DNA of 64,000 nt, from the NCBI RefSeq assembly GCF_000238315.3, contig NZ_CP011924.1, forward strand, positions 4,189,376 through 4,253,375, read 5' to 3'. The notes under the pieces were generated by a model. It had not been told where the DNA came from. It ran no database searches and worked only from the letters and a program-made list of their open reading frames with translations. Below are positions 54,712 through 64,000 of the stretch, piece by piece (positions within the stretch are counted from its first letter, which is position 1; every line of letters begins with the position of its first letter). The stretch comes from Pseudoalteromonas piscicida. GTDB lineage: Bacteria; Pseudomonadota; Gammaproteobacteria; Enterobacterales; Alteromonadaceae. A program made the position numbers and the translations under genes.

Positions 54712-56289
54712 CTACAAAAAGTTGCGTTCAAATCGCTTAAGCACTATGGGCTTTACCTTTGCAGCGGTGAGTATCAGCATAATAAAAGCGACAATAAACC
54801 AGATGGGGCGATTACCATGCTCTGCATACCAGCTCACTCCACTAATTAGTTTTACATCACTTTTCAGTATATTGGCTTCGAATTGTGGAATGGTATGCTG
54901 AACTTTACTAAGTGGATCGTAAACACCAGTGATACCATTATTCGTTACTCGAACTAATGGGCGCTGTAATTCTAAGGCACGCATGCGAGCGATCTGCATA
55001 TGCTGATGCGGGCCGTGGGAATCTCCAAACCAAGCGTCGTTGCTCACAGTAAAAAGAATATCTGACTCAGAGGTAAAGTTACCTCTCACAAGCTCGCTAA
55101 ATGCAATTTCGTAACAAATAGCGGGTAACACATGCAAACCGTTCGCAAGTAGGTTTGGTTGTACCGCATCACCTCGAGTAAATGACGACATCGCTAAGTT
55201 AAAAAGAGGCGCAATAGGACGCAATAGGTCTTCGAATGGCACAAACTCACCAATAGGCAGCAATTGGTGCTTCTGATAGCGGTTTTTGTGCAGATAGTGA
55301 TATTGCCCTTCGCTGTCTTCTTTTTCCTTTTTACCAAGCGTGATCAGCGTATTGTACGCGGTTCTGGTATCAAACTGATAATCGGGAATGCCTGTTATTA
55401 GTGCAGTGCCATTAAACGCGGCGGCTTTGTCCAGCCCTTCTAAAAATGGGTAGGCGATATCTTCAAATTCAGGAATCGCGGCTTCTGGCCACACTACTAA
55501 ATCAACGCCTTGCCAGTTAGGTCTAGTCATATCTCGATATTTAGACATGGTAGGCCAAAACTGCTCAGGCTCCCAGCGCAGGCTCTGCTTGATATTACCT
55601 TGTACAAGTAAGGTGGTGATTTCATCTCCCGAGTATTTTAGTGGGCCTTGAATGATTGGCACACTGTATAGACCGGCAATGCTAGCAAAGCTGGCTATGG
55701 TGAGATAAATCGCACGTTGTTTAAGTAGATAGTAAAGGCTTGTTGTCGCTAGAATAACTAGCAATGTTAAGCCAAATTCACCGATCCAAGGGGCTAAACT
55801 GCTCAGAGGCGAGTCAGTTAATGTATAACCAAAGCTAAGCCAAGGGAAGCCCGTGAGCATATGGCCTCGTAGCCACTCGGTAATGGCAAACCCCGCAACA
55901 AGTGCCAACACCCGTTGCCAAGGTGTGCGAGTAAAGTAGCTGGCAAAAGCAAATGCCAATGTTGGGTAGATGGCAAGATAAGCACATAGTAATGCCATCA
56001 ACAGCACTGAGACAGGTAAGGGTAAACCACCAAATTCAGCGATAGAGACATGCACCCAACTTATGCCAAGGGCAAACCAGCCAAAACCAAATAAAAAGCC
56101 ATATTTAGCCGCGAGCTTTGGACTGGATTTATCGGTAAGCCAAGTCGCTATAATCAAGCTGACAAACGCGATAGGCCAAAAACCAAAAGGGGAATAAGCA
56201 AAAGTAAGCGCACAGCCAGAAATTAGTGCCAGCCATGCAAACTTATCTTTTGCGAGGTTACTCAGGTTAGATACTAGAGTCTTCAACAT
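54712..56289 (-). CDS. lnt: Apolipoprotein N-acyltransferase
   Basis: 525 aa. About six N-terminal membrane helices precede a nitrilase-fold catalytic domain whose Glu-Lys-Cys triad is visible in VVWPEAAIP, QKHQLLPIGEFVPF and LPAICYEIAF. A last membrane helix lies near the C-terminus. It adds the third acyl chain to lipoproteins at the periplasmic face of the inner membrane. The start at 56289 overlaps the end of corC by about 20 bp. Confidence 0.95.
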   Translation of the reverse strand: MLKTLVSNLSNLAKDKFAWLALISGCALTFAYSPFGFWPIAFVSLIIATWLTDKSSPKLAAKYGFLFGFGWFALGISWVHVSIAEFGGLPLPVSVLLMALLCAYLAIYPTLAFAFASYFTRTPWQRVLALVAGFAITEWLRGHMLTGFPWLSFGYTLTDSPLSSLAPWIGEFGLTLLVILATTSLYYLLKQRAIYLTIASFASIAGLYSVPIIQGPLKYSGDEITTLLVQGNIKQSLRWEPEQFWPTMSKYRDMTRPNWQGVDLVVWPEAAIPEFEDIAYPFLEGLDKAAAFNGTALITGIPDYQFDTRTAYNTLITLGKKEKEDSEGQYHYLHKNRYQKHQLLPIGEFVPFEDLLRPIAPLFNLAMSSFTRGDAVQPNLLANGLHVLPAICYEIAFSELVRGNFTSESDILFTVSNDAWFGDSHGPHQHMQIARMRALELQRPLVRVTNNGITGVYDPLSKVQHTIPQFEANILKSDVKLISGVSWYAEHGNRPIWFIVAFIMLILTAAKVKPIVLKRFERNFL

Positions 56290-57145
56290 GTTCAGATTTA
56301 GGTACACTTACTTGAATTTGTAAGATCCTCCGGTTATCGGAGTTAGTTACCTTAAACTGAAGGGGATCTATGTCTATAGTTTCACCACGGCTTGGCATAT
56401 GGCCAAATGCATGAAGAATAATACCGCCAATGGTATCGGCTTCTTGAGTGTCGTAGTTGGTTTTGAAAAATTCGTTGAATTCATCCAAGGGGGTGAGTGC
56501 TTGTACGGTATAAACATGCTTAGACAGCTGACGAATATCTTGTTGTTCTTCGTCGTCGTCATGTTCATCTTCTATTTCACCAACAATGGTTTCGAGAATA
56601 TCTTCGATAGTAACCAGTCCAGATACACCGCCGTATTCATCAATCACGATAGCCATATGGTAACGTTTTTGACGGAATTCGTTGAGCAGGGTATCGACAC
56701 GCTTACTTTCAGGCACGACCACAGCGGGACGAAGATATTCGCGGATACTTGGCAAATCGCTCTCTTCGCGCAAAATCAAAGGTAAGAGATCTTTGGCAAG
56801 TAAGATGCCTTCTACGTGGTCTTTGTCTTCACAAATCACAGGAAAACGCGAGTGTGAAGATTCAACCATCATAGGGAGTTGAGCACTGAGCGGCTCATCT
56901 ACATCAAGTGTAATCATTTGCGAACGTGGGATCATGATGTCACGTACTTTCAGCTCTGAAACGCTGAGTACACCTTCCATCATATCTTTGGTTTCTGGGT
57001 CAATCAATTGGCGCTCTTGCGCATCAGCGATGACTTCAGCCAGTTCTTCTTTATTTTGGGGTTCCCCTTGCAGCATCTGTGTGATGCGTCCCAGCCAGGT
57101 CTTGCTAGAAGAACCCTGACTACTTTGCGAGTTATCGTCGCTCAT
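56267..57145 (-). CDS. corC: CorC/YbeX CBS-domain protein
   Basis: 292 aa. Two CBS domains (about 65-190: VRDIMIPRSQM and DEYGGVSGLVTIEDILE) and a C-terminal CorC_HlyC (transporter-associated) domain (YTVQALTPLDEFNEFF). The family is linked to Mg2+/Co2+ efflux and, for YbeX, to ribosome maturation. It lies between ybeY and lnt in the conserved miaB-ybeZ-ybeY-corC-lnt order. Confidence 0.93.
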   Translation of the reverse strand: MSDDNSQSSQGSSSKTWLGRITQMLQGEPQNKEELAEVIADAQERQLIDPETKDMMEGVLSVSELKVRDIMIPRSQMITLDVDEPLSAQLPMMVESSHSRFPVICEDKDHVEGILLAKDLLPLILREESDLPSIREYLRPAVVVPESKRVDTLLNEFRQKRYHMAIVIDEYGGVSGLVTIEDILETIVGEIEDEHDDDEEQQDIRQLSKHVYTVQALTPLDEFNEFFKTNYDTQEADTIGGIILHAFGHMPSRGETIDIDPLQFKVTNSDNRRILQIQVSVPKSEHVEDSSI

Positions 57146-57167
57146 TAGTTGTGTCTGCTCCGTTAAT

Positions 57168-57626
57168 TTAACAATCGTCTCTGTAAGGATCCGCGATATT
57201 CAAAGAAGCGAGAATTTGCTTCTCTATTGTTTCCATTTCTACCGCGTCTTGTTCATTTATATGGTCAAATCCAAGTAAATGCAAGCAACCATGGATAACC
57301 ATATGGGCGAAGTGGTCATGAAAGGTCTTTTCTTGCTCTATGGATTCTTGGTATACCACTTGGGGACAAATAATTAAATCACCAATAAGTGGCAACTCAA
57401 TCCCTGGTGGCGCATCAAATGGGAAAGACAACACGTTGGTTGGCTTGTCTTTACCTCTGTACTGGCTATTAAGCTCTTGGCTTTCGTGCTCGTCAGCGAT
57501 GCGAATCGTTAATTCTGCTTCTTCGCGAAATTGCGTTAGTGCATGTTCTGCCCATAATTGAAATTGTGCTTCGGATGGCAAGTTTTCAAACTCACAAGCC
57601 AATTGCAAATCTAGCATTAAGTCCAT
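57168..57626 (-). CDS. ybeY: Endoribonuclease YbeY
   Basis: 152 aa. The zinc motif [11 protein letters not shown] is present, as is the conserved [14 protein letters not shown] loop. It takes part in 16S rRNA 3' maturation and 70S ribosome quality control. It starts 3 bp after the ybeZ stop. Confidence 0.95.
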   Translation of the reverse strand: MDLMLDLQLACEFENLPSEAQFQLWAEHALTQFREEAELTIRIADEHESQELNSQYRGKDKPTNVLSFPFDAPPGIELPLIGDLIICPQVVYQESIEQEKTFHDHFAHMVIHGCLHLLGFDHINEQDAVEMETIEKQILASLNIADPYRDDC

Positions 57627-57629
57627 GGT

Positions 57630-58664
57630 TTATTCCTCAGAAGGTTGCTGTTTCGCTTGATGCTTTTCAGCTTTAGCGAGACGCTCTTGTTCTTCTTTCT
57701 TCTCGTATGCTTCGACGATACGAGCAACCACAGGGTGTCTAACTACATCGTGAGATTTAAAGAAGTTAAATGAAATCTCTTCTACATCATTGAGCACTTC
57801 TATCGCATGACGAAGTCCAGAGCGTGCACCGCGAGGCAAATCGATTTGCGTGATATCACCGGTGATCACCGCTTTTGAATTAAAGCCAATCCGCGTTAGG
57901 AACATCTTCATTTGTTCAGTCGTGGTATTTTGGCTCTCGTCCAAGATAATAAACGCGTCATTGAGTGTTCGACCACGCATATACGCCAAAGGTGCAACTT
58001 CGATGACATTTTTTTCGATTAGGCGCTCAACTTTTTCAAAACCAAGCATCTCGAATAGGGCGTCATAAAGTGGACGAAGGTAAGGGTCGATTTTTTGTGT
58101 TAAATCACCCGGTAAGAAGCCCAGCTTTTCACCAGCTTCAACCGCTGGACGAGTGAGGAGGATGCGACGTATCTCTTGACGTTCTAGCGCATCAACCGCT
58201 GCTGCAACAGCAAGGTAGGTTTTACCTGTACCCGCAGGACCAACACCAAAGGTAATATCGTGAGTTAAGATATTAGCGACATATTGGCTCTGATTTGGGT
58301 TACGAGGCTTAACCACACCGCGACGAGTCTTAATATAGACTTCTTTGTCCCACACGGTTGGCGCGTCTTGTTCAAGTACGTTCGCTTCTGTGATAGCTAG
58401 ATGAACCTGATCCGGTTCGATTTCTGTCATTTTTCCTTTCACAGGCTGAGTATCAACATATAGAGATTTTAGAATATCCACAGCTGCTTTTGCCGTTACC
58501 GCTTGTCCGGTCACTTTAAACCAATTGTCACGGTGCGCGATTTCAACTCCAAGGCGACGTTCTATTTGTTTTAGATTTTCGTCGAACGGACCACAAAGTG
58601 AAGAAAGGCGGTGGTTATCTGCGGGTTCTAAGTAAATTTCTATATTCTTTATCTGATTACTCAA
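57630..58664 (-). CDS. ybeZ: PhoH-like ATPase YbeZ
   Basis: 344 aa. Walker A GPAGTGKTYLA and Walker B AFIILDESQN belong to the PhoH-like helicase-type ATPase core, preceded by a KH-like N-terminal domain (VTGQAVTAKAAVDILK). The C-terminus is charged and Gln-rich. It works with YbeY in rRNA processing. Its position between miaB and ybeY is conserved. Confidence 0.95.
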   Translation of the reverse strand: MSNQIKNIEIYLEPADNHRLSSLCGPFDENLKQIERRLGVEIAHRDNWFKVTGQAVTAKAAVDILKSLYVDTQPVKGKMTEIEPDQVHLAITEANVLEQDAPTVWDKEVYIKTRRGVVKPRNPNQSQYVANILTHDITFGVGPAGTGKTYLAVAAAVDALERQEIRRILLTRPAVEAGEKLGFLPGDLTQKIDPYLRPLYDALFEMLGFEKVERLIEKNVIEVAPLAYMRGRTLNDAFIILDESQNTTTEQMKMFLTRIGFNSKAVITGDITQIDLPRGARSGLRHAIEVLNDVEEISFNFFKSHDVVRHPVVARIVEAYEKKEEQERLAKAEKHQAKQQPSEE

Positions 58665-58718
58665 AATGTCTTCCTATAAAAATGACGCTAGCCGAAGCTA
58701 GCGCACAATTTAAAAATG

Positions 58719-60152
58719 CTAGGGGGTAAAAGTACCAACACCTAATTCATTAATTTCAGGTTCTTGTGGTGCTTTATTTAAGATATCCGACGGTTTTACG
58801 TCACGACGTAAATCCATTTCTGCTTCAGTGCGGATAAGCTCACCACGTAACGAGTTTGGTAACGCCTCAGTAATACGTACATCGACGAATTGGCCGATCA
58901 CTGAGTGTGGACCTTCAAAGTTTACAACGCGGTTATTTTCGGTTCTACCACGCAGTTCCATTGGGTTTTTCTTCGATGGGCCTTCAACCAAAATACGCTG
59001 CTCGGTATCGTGCATCTTGCGGCTGATATCCTGCGCCATTTGGTTGATACGGTTCTGTAGAAGATACAGGCGTTCTTTCTTTTCTGATTCTGCCACATCG
59101 TCAGGTAAGTCTGCTGCTGGTGTGCCAGGTCGCGCCGAGTAGATGAAACTAAAGCTCATATCAAAGCCGATATCATTAATCAGGTTCATCGTCGCTTCAA
59201 AGTCTGCGTTCGATTCGCCTGGAAAACCAATGATGAAATCTGAAGACATGCTTAGGTTCGGACGGATCTTACGTAGCTTGCGGATCGTTGACTTGTACTC
59301 AAGCGCAGTATGACCGCGTTTCATAAGGTTTAGAATACGGTCTGAACCACTTTGTACCGGTAGGTGTAAATGGTCAACAAGCTCTGGCACATCCGCATAG
59401 GCTTCAATGATATCTGGTGTAAATTCAACCGGGTGAGATGTTGTATAACGAATACGGTCAATACCGTCAATTGCTGCAACGTAGCGAATTAAGTCAGAGA
59501 AGTAACAAATTTCACCATCGTGCATTTCACCACGGTAAGCATTTACGTTCTGACCGAGTAAGTTCACTTCACGTACACCTTGCTCCGCAAGCTGAGCAAC
59601 TTCAAGGAGCACATCATCTAAAGGACGGCTTACTTCTTCGCCACGCGTGTACGGTACAACACAGAAAGTACAGTACTTAGAGCAACCTTCCATAATTGAA
59701 ACAAATGCACTCGGGCCTTCAGCCTTTGGTTCAGGGAGACGGTCAAATTTTTCAATTTCAGGGAATGAAATATCAACGACAGCACCTTCTTTGCTTTGCA
59801 CCTGCTTGATCATCTCTGGTAGGCGGTGCAATGTTTGTGGGCCAAACACGATATCAACAAATGGAGCGCGCTGACGAATGGTGTCGCCTTCTTGTGATGC
59901 TACGCAGCCACCAACACCGATAACAAGATCAGGGTTTGTGTCTTTTAGTAGTTTCCAACGACCAAGTTGGTGGAATACTTTTTCCTGTGCCTTCTCACGA
60001 ATCGAGCAAGTATTGAGTAGGATCACATCAGCTTGCTCAGCTTCTTCTGTAAGCTGATAGCCATTTGTTGAATCCAAAAGATCCGCCATTTTCTGGGAGT
60101 CATACCCGTTCATCTGACAACCCCAGGTTTTAATATGCAGTTTTTTACTCAT
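58719..60152 (-). CDS. miaB: tRNA-2-methylthio-N6-dimethylallyladenosine synthase MiaB
   Basis: 477 aa. The N-terminal MTTase domain has three cluster cysteines ([33 protein letters not shown]); the radical-SAM motif is [15 protein letters not shown]; a TRAM domain closes the protein. It methylthiolates A37 of tRNAs reading UNN codons, including several encoded in this window's neighbourhood type. It is the first gene of the leftward operon and is divergent from ubiF. Confidence 0.97.
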   Translation of the reverse strand: MSKKLHIKTWGCQMNGYDSQKMADLLDSTNGYQLTEEAEQADVILLNTCSIREKAQEKVFHQLGRWKLLKDTNPDLVIGVGGCVASQEGDTIRQRAPFVDIVFGPQTLHRLPEMIKQVQSKEGAVVDISFPEIEKFDRLPEPKAEGPSAFVSIMEGCSKYCTFCVVPYTRGEEVSRPLDDVLLEVAQLAEQGVREVNLLGQNVNAYRGEMHDGEICYFSDLIRYVAAIDGIDRIRYTTSHPVEFTPDIIEAYADVPELVDHLHLPVQSGSDRILNLMKRGHTALEYKSTIRKLRKIRPNLSMSSDFIIGFPGESNADFEATMNLINDIGFDMSFSFIYSARPGTPAADLPDDVAESEKKERLYLLQNRINQMAQDISRKMHDTEQRILVEGPSKKNPMELRGRTENNRVVNFEGPHSVIGQFVDVRITEALPNSLRGELIRTEAEMDLRRDVKPSDILNKAPQEPEINELGVGTFTP

Positions 60153-60382
60153 TTAAATATTGCCTCGTTTACAACTCGGTGTTTAGCACTACGCGTTTCT
60201 CGTGCAGGCGATGCTGAATTGATATCATTATGCCTAAAGGACGCGTATTTTATATGACCTATCTTGTCTAGCCAAGTATAGATTTTAACTTTCAAAATGT
60301 GGATCAATACAGGGTGTTTTAAGCAAACATCTGTTTTTATATGCGTTACAATGCGCAAAGACTCAATTAAGTGGAATATGGC

Positions 60383-61549
60383 ATGAAAAACAAGGCTCTG
60401 ATAGTCGGTGGTGGCATGGTTGGTGCGGCGTGTGCTGTTAAGCTAGCGAAGCAAGGTGTTGACGTAACCATTATTGAACATTCTCCCATCTCACCTGGTG
60501 AAATACTCGCAAGTGATAAGGTAGATATTCGCGTTTCTGCTATCAATCGCTTTTCCGAGCAGTTATTGGATGAACTCGGTGCTATGCCTGTGTTAAGAAG
60601 CGCCAGAGCTGCGGTTTACAAGCAGCTAGAAGCCTATGAGGATAAGCCTGGACAGTTGATATTTGATTGTGAAGCGCTAAACGCCTCGCACTTAGGCCAC
60701 TTAATTGAGAATAACCTCATTCAAGCTGCCTTGTGGCAACAGTTTAAGGAATTTGATATCAAAGTGGTTTCACCTGAGGGGATCCCAAAGCGTATTGTTC
60801 ATAATGAGAATTCCGTGACGATTGAGTATCAAGCAGCATCCTTTACCGCCGATTTGTTAATTGCAGCTGATGGTGGCCGTTCTATCGTCAGACAAATGAG
60901 TGGCATAGGCGTGACGGGGTGGCAATATGAGCAACATTGTATGGGGCTACTGATTAAACTCGACGCGCCGCAGCAAGAAAAAACATGGCAGCAATTTAAG
61001 CCATCAGGTCCCATTGCCTTTTTACCTATGCAGTATCCGTATGCCAATCTGATTTGGTATGACAACGGCAATAAACTCAATTTACTTAAGCAATTAGATA
61101 AGCAGGCGCTAAAACAAGAAGTAAAAGCAGCATTTTTTGAGCTACCCGGTGACTTTGAGATTGAAGAAGTGGCGGTTTTACCTTTAGCAAGGCAACATGC
61201 TAACCAGTACGTGAGCGAACGAGTGGTATTAGTAGGAGATGCAGCTCATACCATTAATCCGTTAGCAGGGCAGGGAGTAAACCTTGGCTTTAAAGACGTA
61301 ACGGCGCTTGCTAAAGCGATTGAGTCAAAAGAAGATATTGGTGACAGTAGCGCATTGCATCATTATGAGAAAAAGCGTAGGAAAGACAACCTCTTGATGA
61401 TGAGTATGATGGATGCATGTTATTTTGGTTTTTCGAATCAAGTAACACCGTTAAAGCATTTGAGAAATCTGGCGCTGAATGTGGCGAATAAAGCTGGGCC
61501 GTTAAAAAAAGAAGTGCTTAAGCATGCTATGGGAGGAGTTGGTTTTTAA
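60383..61549 (+). CDS. ubiF: UbiF-type FAD-dependent ubiquinone hydroxylase
   Basis: 388 aa. An N-terminal Rossmann motif (ALIVGGGMVGAACAVKLA), the DG motif (LLIAADGGRSIVRQMSG) and the GD motif (VVLVGDAAHTINPLAGQGVNLGFKD) define the UbiH/UbiF/VisC family. Divergence from miaB and the tRNA cluster just downstream match E. coli ubiF, which makes 3-demethoxyubiquinol 3-hydroxylase the best assignment. ATG 60383 is used rather than the one four codons upstream. Confidence 0.85.
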   Translation: MKNKALIVGGGMVGAACAVKLAKQGVDVTIIEHSPISPGEILASDKVDIRVSAINRFSEQLLDELGAMPVLRSARAAVYKQLEAYEDKPGQLIFDCEALNASHLGHLIENNLIQAALWQQFKEFDIKVVSPEGIPKRIVHNENSVTIEYQAASFTADLLIAADGGRSIVRQMSGIGVTGWQYEQHCMGLLIKLDAPQQEKTWQQFKPSGPIAFLPMQYPYANLIWYDNGNKLNLLKQLDKQALKQEVKAAFFELPGDFEIEEVAVLPLARQHANQYVSERVVLVGDAAHTINPLAGQGVNLGFKDVTALAKAIESKEDIGDSSALHHYEKKRRKDNLLMMSMMDACYFGFSNQVTPLKHLRNLALNVANKAGPLKKEVLKHAMGGVGF

Positions 61550-61575
61550 TCTTTGTTCTCTGCACTGAGCGTGTT

Positions 61576-61636
61576 ACACCAATTTACTTAATTAAGTGAT
61601 CTTTTTGAAGGAGCAAGTATTAAGATAAATCGGTAT
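61576..61636. mobile_element. Short MITE relative
   Basis: ACACCAATTTACTTAATTAAG on the left and GTATTAAGATAAATCGGTATT on the right are imperfect inverted ends, and the interior shares GAAGGAG and the CTTAATACTTGCTC sequence with the MITE at 22730. It looks like an internally deleted copy. Confidence 0.5.
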
Positions 61637-61665
61637 TACTGCACGCTTCATTATTTAGTGCGAGA

Positions 61666-62220
61666 TCATCTCATCAGTGTTAGCTTATCGACGACATACA
61701 TCAAAGTATTAATATCAAATTTGCCATCTAGCCTTAATAACCAATCACTGTTGGGCTGCAAAATGTAAGCAGTTTGAACTCCTGAAGGTCTGATAGAAGG
61801 AAAAATATGTTTTGCTCCGTGAGTAGCGGTAAACACATTTGCTTCGTCTATAACGCCAAGTTCAGCACTGACTTTCTGCATGTCTTCACTCTGTATATCA
61901 AACGTGCCATTGAAAGCTCGTGTCATAAACTCAAGAGGTGTTAAATCATACTTGTTAGGTAGACCAGCAAGTGCGGTAGCGCCAGTTATCCAGCTTAACG
62001 ATAGTTCAGAAGAGTTGTCGTTAATCACAACTGAGTAGGTATCGTTAGTAAAAGTTTGGAATGAAACTTTATTTGCCTGCTCTGAGGGCTGACAGTAGCT
62101 AAAATGCTGAAGTGCTATTTCTATGTGTGATGGAGAGCAAATTGAACTAGCCTTTGCTTCTACAAAGCTAGGTATACTTAAAATGATTAATGAGAATAAA
62201 AGAAATAAAAACTTTAGCAC
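61666..62220 (-). CDS. Putative periplasmic protein of unknown function
   Basis: 184 aa. A clear signal peptide (hydrophobic residues 3-17, cut after VEA) is followed by a soluble domain with two early cysteines (SSICSPSH, SYCQPSEQ) that may form a disulfide. No family is recognised. It stands alone between ubiF and the tRNA cluster, on the tRNA strand. Confidence 0.6.
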   Translation of the reverse strand: MLKFLFLLFSLIILSIPSFVEAKASSICSPSHIEIALQHFSYCQPSEQANKVSFQTFTNDTYSVVINDNSSELSLSWITGATALAGLPNKYDLTPLEFMTRAFNGTFDIQSEDMQKVSAELGVIDEANVFTATHGAKHIFPSIRPSGVQTAYILQPNSDWLLRLDGKFDINTLMYVVDKLTLMR

Positions 62221-62306
62221 TTTCTTTCCTAATGTGAAGAAAGTTTGAAAGTAGCATTAGTAAAATGAGCTAGGAATGAATAAAGAGGAAAGAAATTGTT
62301 ACTAAA

Positions 62307-62391
<85 letters not shown>

Positions 62392-62431
62392 ACAGTAGAT
62401 ATTTATTTGTAGCTAACATCTCAAAAAGAGA

Positions 62432-62506
62432 TGGCTGGAGTACCAGGATTTGAACCTGGGAATGGCGGGATCAAAACCCGCTGCCTTACCGCTTGGCGAT
62501 ACTCCA
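62432..62506 (-). tRNA. tRNA-Gln(TTG)
   Basis: 75 nt, anticodon loop TTTTGAT, acceptor TGGAGTA/TACTCCA with encoded CCA. Confidence 0.96.
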
Positions 62507-62546
62507 GCAATAGAGGTAAGTTCAAACCTTATTTAGCCTAGATTTG

Positions 62547-62600
62547 AGTTAGGCTACCTTACCGCTTCCACTTCGTGTCGAGACGATACCCAGCAATAGA
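62547..62600 (-). pseudogene. Decayed tRNA-Gln remnant
   Basis: GGCTACCTTACCGCTT and CGATACCCAGCAATAGAGGTAAG match the 5' half and flank of tRNA-Gln but are interrupted by unrelated bases; it cannot fold as a tRNA. Repeated 331 bp further on. Confidence 0.6.
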
Positions 62601-62637
62601 GGTAAGTTCAAGAGTTTTAGTTCTGCTTGAAAGAACA

Positions 62638-62722
<85 letters not shown>

Positions 62723-62762
62723 ACAGTAGATATTTATTTGTAGCTAACATCTCAAAAAGAGA

Positions 62763-62837
62763 TGGCTGGAGTACCAGGATTTGAACCTGGGAATGGCGGG
62801 ATCAAAACCCGCTGCCTTACCGCTTGGCGATACTCCA
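62763..62837 (-). tRNA. tRNA-Gln(TTG)
   Basis: Identical to the copy at 62432; 331-bp repeat period. Confidence 0.96.
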
Positions 62838-62877
62838 GCAATAGAGGTAAGTTCAAACCTTATTTAGCCTAGATTTG

Positions 62878-62931
62878 AGTTAGGCTACCTTACCGCTTCC
62901 ACTTCGTGTCGAGACGATACCCAGCAATAGA
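62878..62931 (-). pseudogene. Decayed tRNA-Gln remnant, second copy
   Basis: Identical to 62547-62600, carried along in the 331-bp repeat. Confidence 0.6.
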
Positions 62932-62968
62932 GGTAAGTTCAAGAGTTTTAGTTCTGCTTGAAAGAACA

Positions 62969-63053
<85 letters not shown>

Positions 63054-63075
63054 ATATCATTTTGCATTAGTTATT

Positions 63076-63131
63076 GGAACCTAAATCCAGCGTCTATATC
63101 AAGACATCTGCCAATTCCAAAACTTCCGCAT
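63076..63131 (-). pseudogene. Decayed tRNA-Leu remnant
   Basis: TTGGAACCTAAATCCAGCG, TCTGCCAATTCC and ACTTCCGCA follow the order of tRNA-Leu(TAG) from the anticodon arm to the 5' end, but with insertions and substitutions and without the T-arm half. Confidence 0.7.
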
Positions 63132-63138
63132 TTATAAA

Positions 63139-63215
63139 TGGTGGCTATGCCCTGATTTGAACAGGGGACCCCATCATTATGAGTGATGTGCTCTAACCAG
63201 CTGAGCTACATAGCC
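63139..63215 (-). tRNA. tRNA-Met(CAT), elongator type
   Basis: 77 nt, acceptor GGCTATG/CATAGCC with encoded CCA, anticodon loop CTCATAA. The paired first base argues for the elongator rather than the initiator. Confidence 0.93.
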
Positions 63216-63217
63216 AT

Positions 63218-63292
63218 TGGCTGGAGTACCAGGATTTGAACCTGGGAATGGCGGGATCAAAACCCGCTGCCTTACCGCTTGGCGATACTCCA
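63218..63292 (-). tRNA. tRNA-Gln(TTG)
   Basis: Identical to the other Gln copies; only 2 bp from tRNA-Met. Confidence 0.96.
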
Positions 63293-63328
63293 ACGAAAAT
63301 TTGATTGTTTTAGTTCCAATCGAGAACA

Positions 63329-63413
<85 letters not shown>

Positions 63414-63453
63414 ACAGTAGATATTTATTTGTAGCTAACATCTCAAAAAGAGA

Positions 63454-63528
63454 TGGCTGGAGTACCAGGATTTGAACCTGGGAATGGCGGGATCAAAACC
63501 CGCTGCCTTACCGCTTGGCGATACTCCA
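63454..63528 (-). tRNA. tRNA-Gln(TTG)
   Basis: Identical Gln copy, 236-bp period. Confidence 0.96.
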
Positions 63529-63564
63529 ACGAAAATTTGATTGTTTTAGTTCCAATCGAGAACA

Positions 63565-63649
<85 letters not shown>

Positions 63650-63689
63650 ACAGTAGATATTTATTTGTAGCTAACATCTCAAAAAGAGA

Positions 63690-63764
63690 TGGCTGGAGTA
63701 CCAGGATTTGAACCTGGGAATGGCGGGATCAAAACCCGCTGCCTTACCGCTTGGCGATACTCCA
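63690..63764 (-). tRNA. tRNA-Gln(TTG)
   Basis: Identical Gln copy, 236-bp period. Confidence 0.96.
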
Positions 63765-63800
63765 ACGAAAATTTGATTGTTTTAGTTCCAATCGAGAACA

Positions 63801-63885
<85 letters not shown>

Positions 63886-63925
63886 ACAGTAGATATTTAT
63901 TTGTAGCTAACATCTCAAAAAGAGA

Positions 63926-64000
63926 TGGCTGGAGTACCAGGATTTGAACCTGGGAATGGCGGGATCAAAACCCGCTGCCTTACCGCTTGGCGATACTCCA
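63926..64000 (-). tRNA. tRNA-Gln(TTG), ends exactly at the window edge
   Basis: Complete Gln copy; its 5' base is the last base of the window. The array probably continues beyond it. Confidence 0.95.

Overview
The window looks like a chromosomal segment of a marine gammaproteobacterium, most likely Pseudoalteromonas or a close relative. The evidence is a complete pdhR-aceE-aceF-lpd locus, an rsxABCDGE-nth operon, uvrB, and a miaB-ybeZ-ybeY-corC-lnt operon divergent from ubiF and followed by a Leu/Gln/Met tRNA cluster (the same order as in E. coli). Large identical tRNA arrays and a csrD/mshH-type gene point the same way. The genus is inference; no 16S rRNA is present.

Layout. 1-2181: partial coiled-coil gene, membrane diguanylate cyclase, DUF3429 protein, and an ahpC gene cut off after about 109 codons. 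2182-8605: an accessory block of type VI secretion VgrG tails with two toxin-immunity modules (a PD-(D/E)xK-type toxin with an Imm49-like protein, and a GH-E/HNH-type toxin with two TPR-like immunity candidates). 9006-11106: a DUF1570-like metallopeptidase and a periplasmic solute-binding protein. 11107-18736: the pyruvate dehydrogenase locus with GntR-type operators. 18772-24805: CbiB-like protein, mtnN, a DUF2726 protein and an Orn/Lys/Arg decarboxylase split by an in-frame stop. 25110-28120: a beta-propeller protein (two copies) and displaced nth 3' ends. 28223-33280: a SIR2-STAND-TPR gene of the antiphage type, placed inside the 3' part of nth, which has a replacement 3' end. 33281-40119: nth and the Rnf/Rsx electron-transfer complex. 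40719-44076: csrD-like gene and twelve identical tRNA-Asn genes behind one strong promoter. 44077-45285: a gene-free kilobase with a LexA-like box and paired DnaA-like boxes. 45286-54318: MATE exporter, uvrB, outer-membrane barrel, ToxR-like regulator, zinc-less Sir2 protein, ankyrin-like protein and a TPR histidine kinase. 54355-54705: REP-like array. 54712-62220: lnt operon, miaB, ubiF and a small periplasmic protein. 62307-64000: six tRNA-Leu, six tRNA-Gln and one tRNA-Met, with decayed tRNA remnants.

The most unusual structural feature is a set of four perfect tandem duplications (1256, 1393, 1617 and 1141 bp) within 28 kb. In each, the first copy stops inside a sequence that is itself repeated (VgrG tail, MITE, nth 3' end twice). 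Two of them stop at exactly the same base of nth. This is the pattern expected when overlapping contig ends are joined without merging, so the copy numbers in these regions should not be trusted without long reads. The best biological leads are the SIR2-STAND cassette at nth and the VgrG-tail toxin-immunity block.
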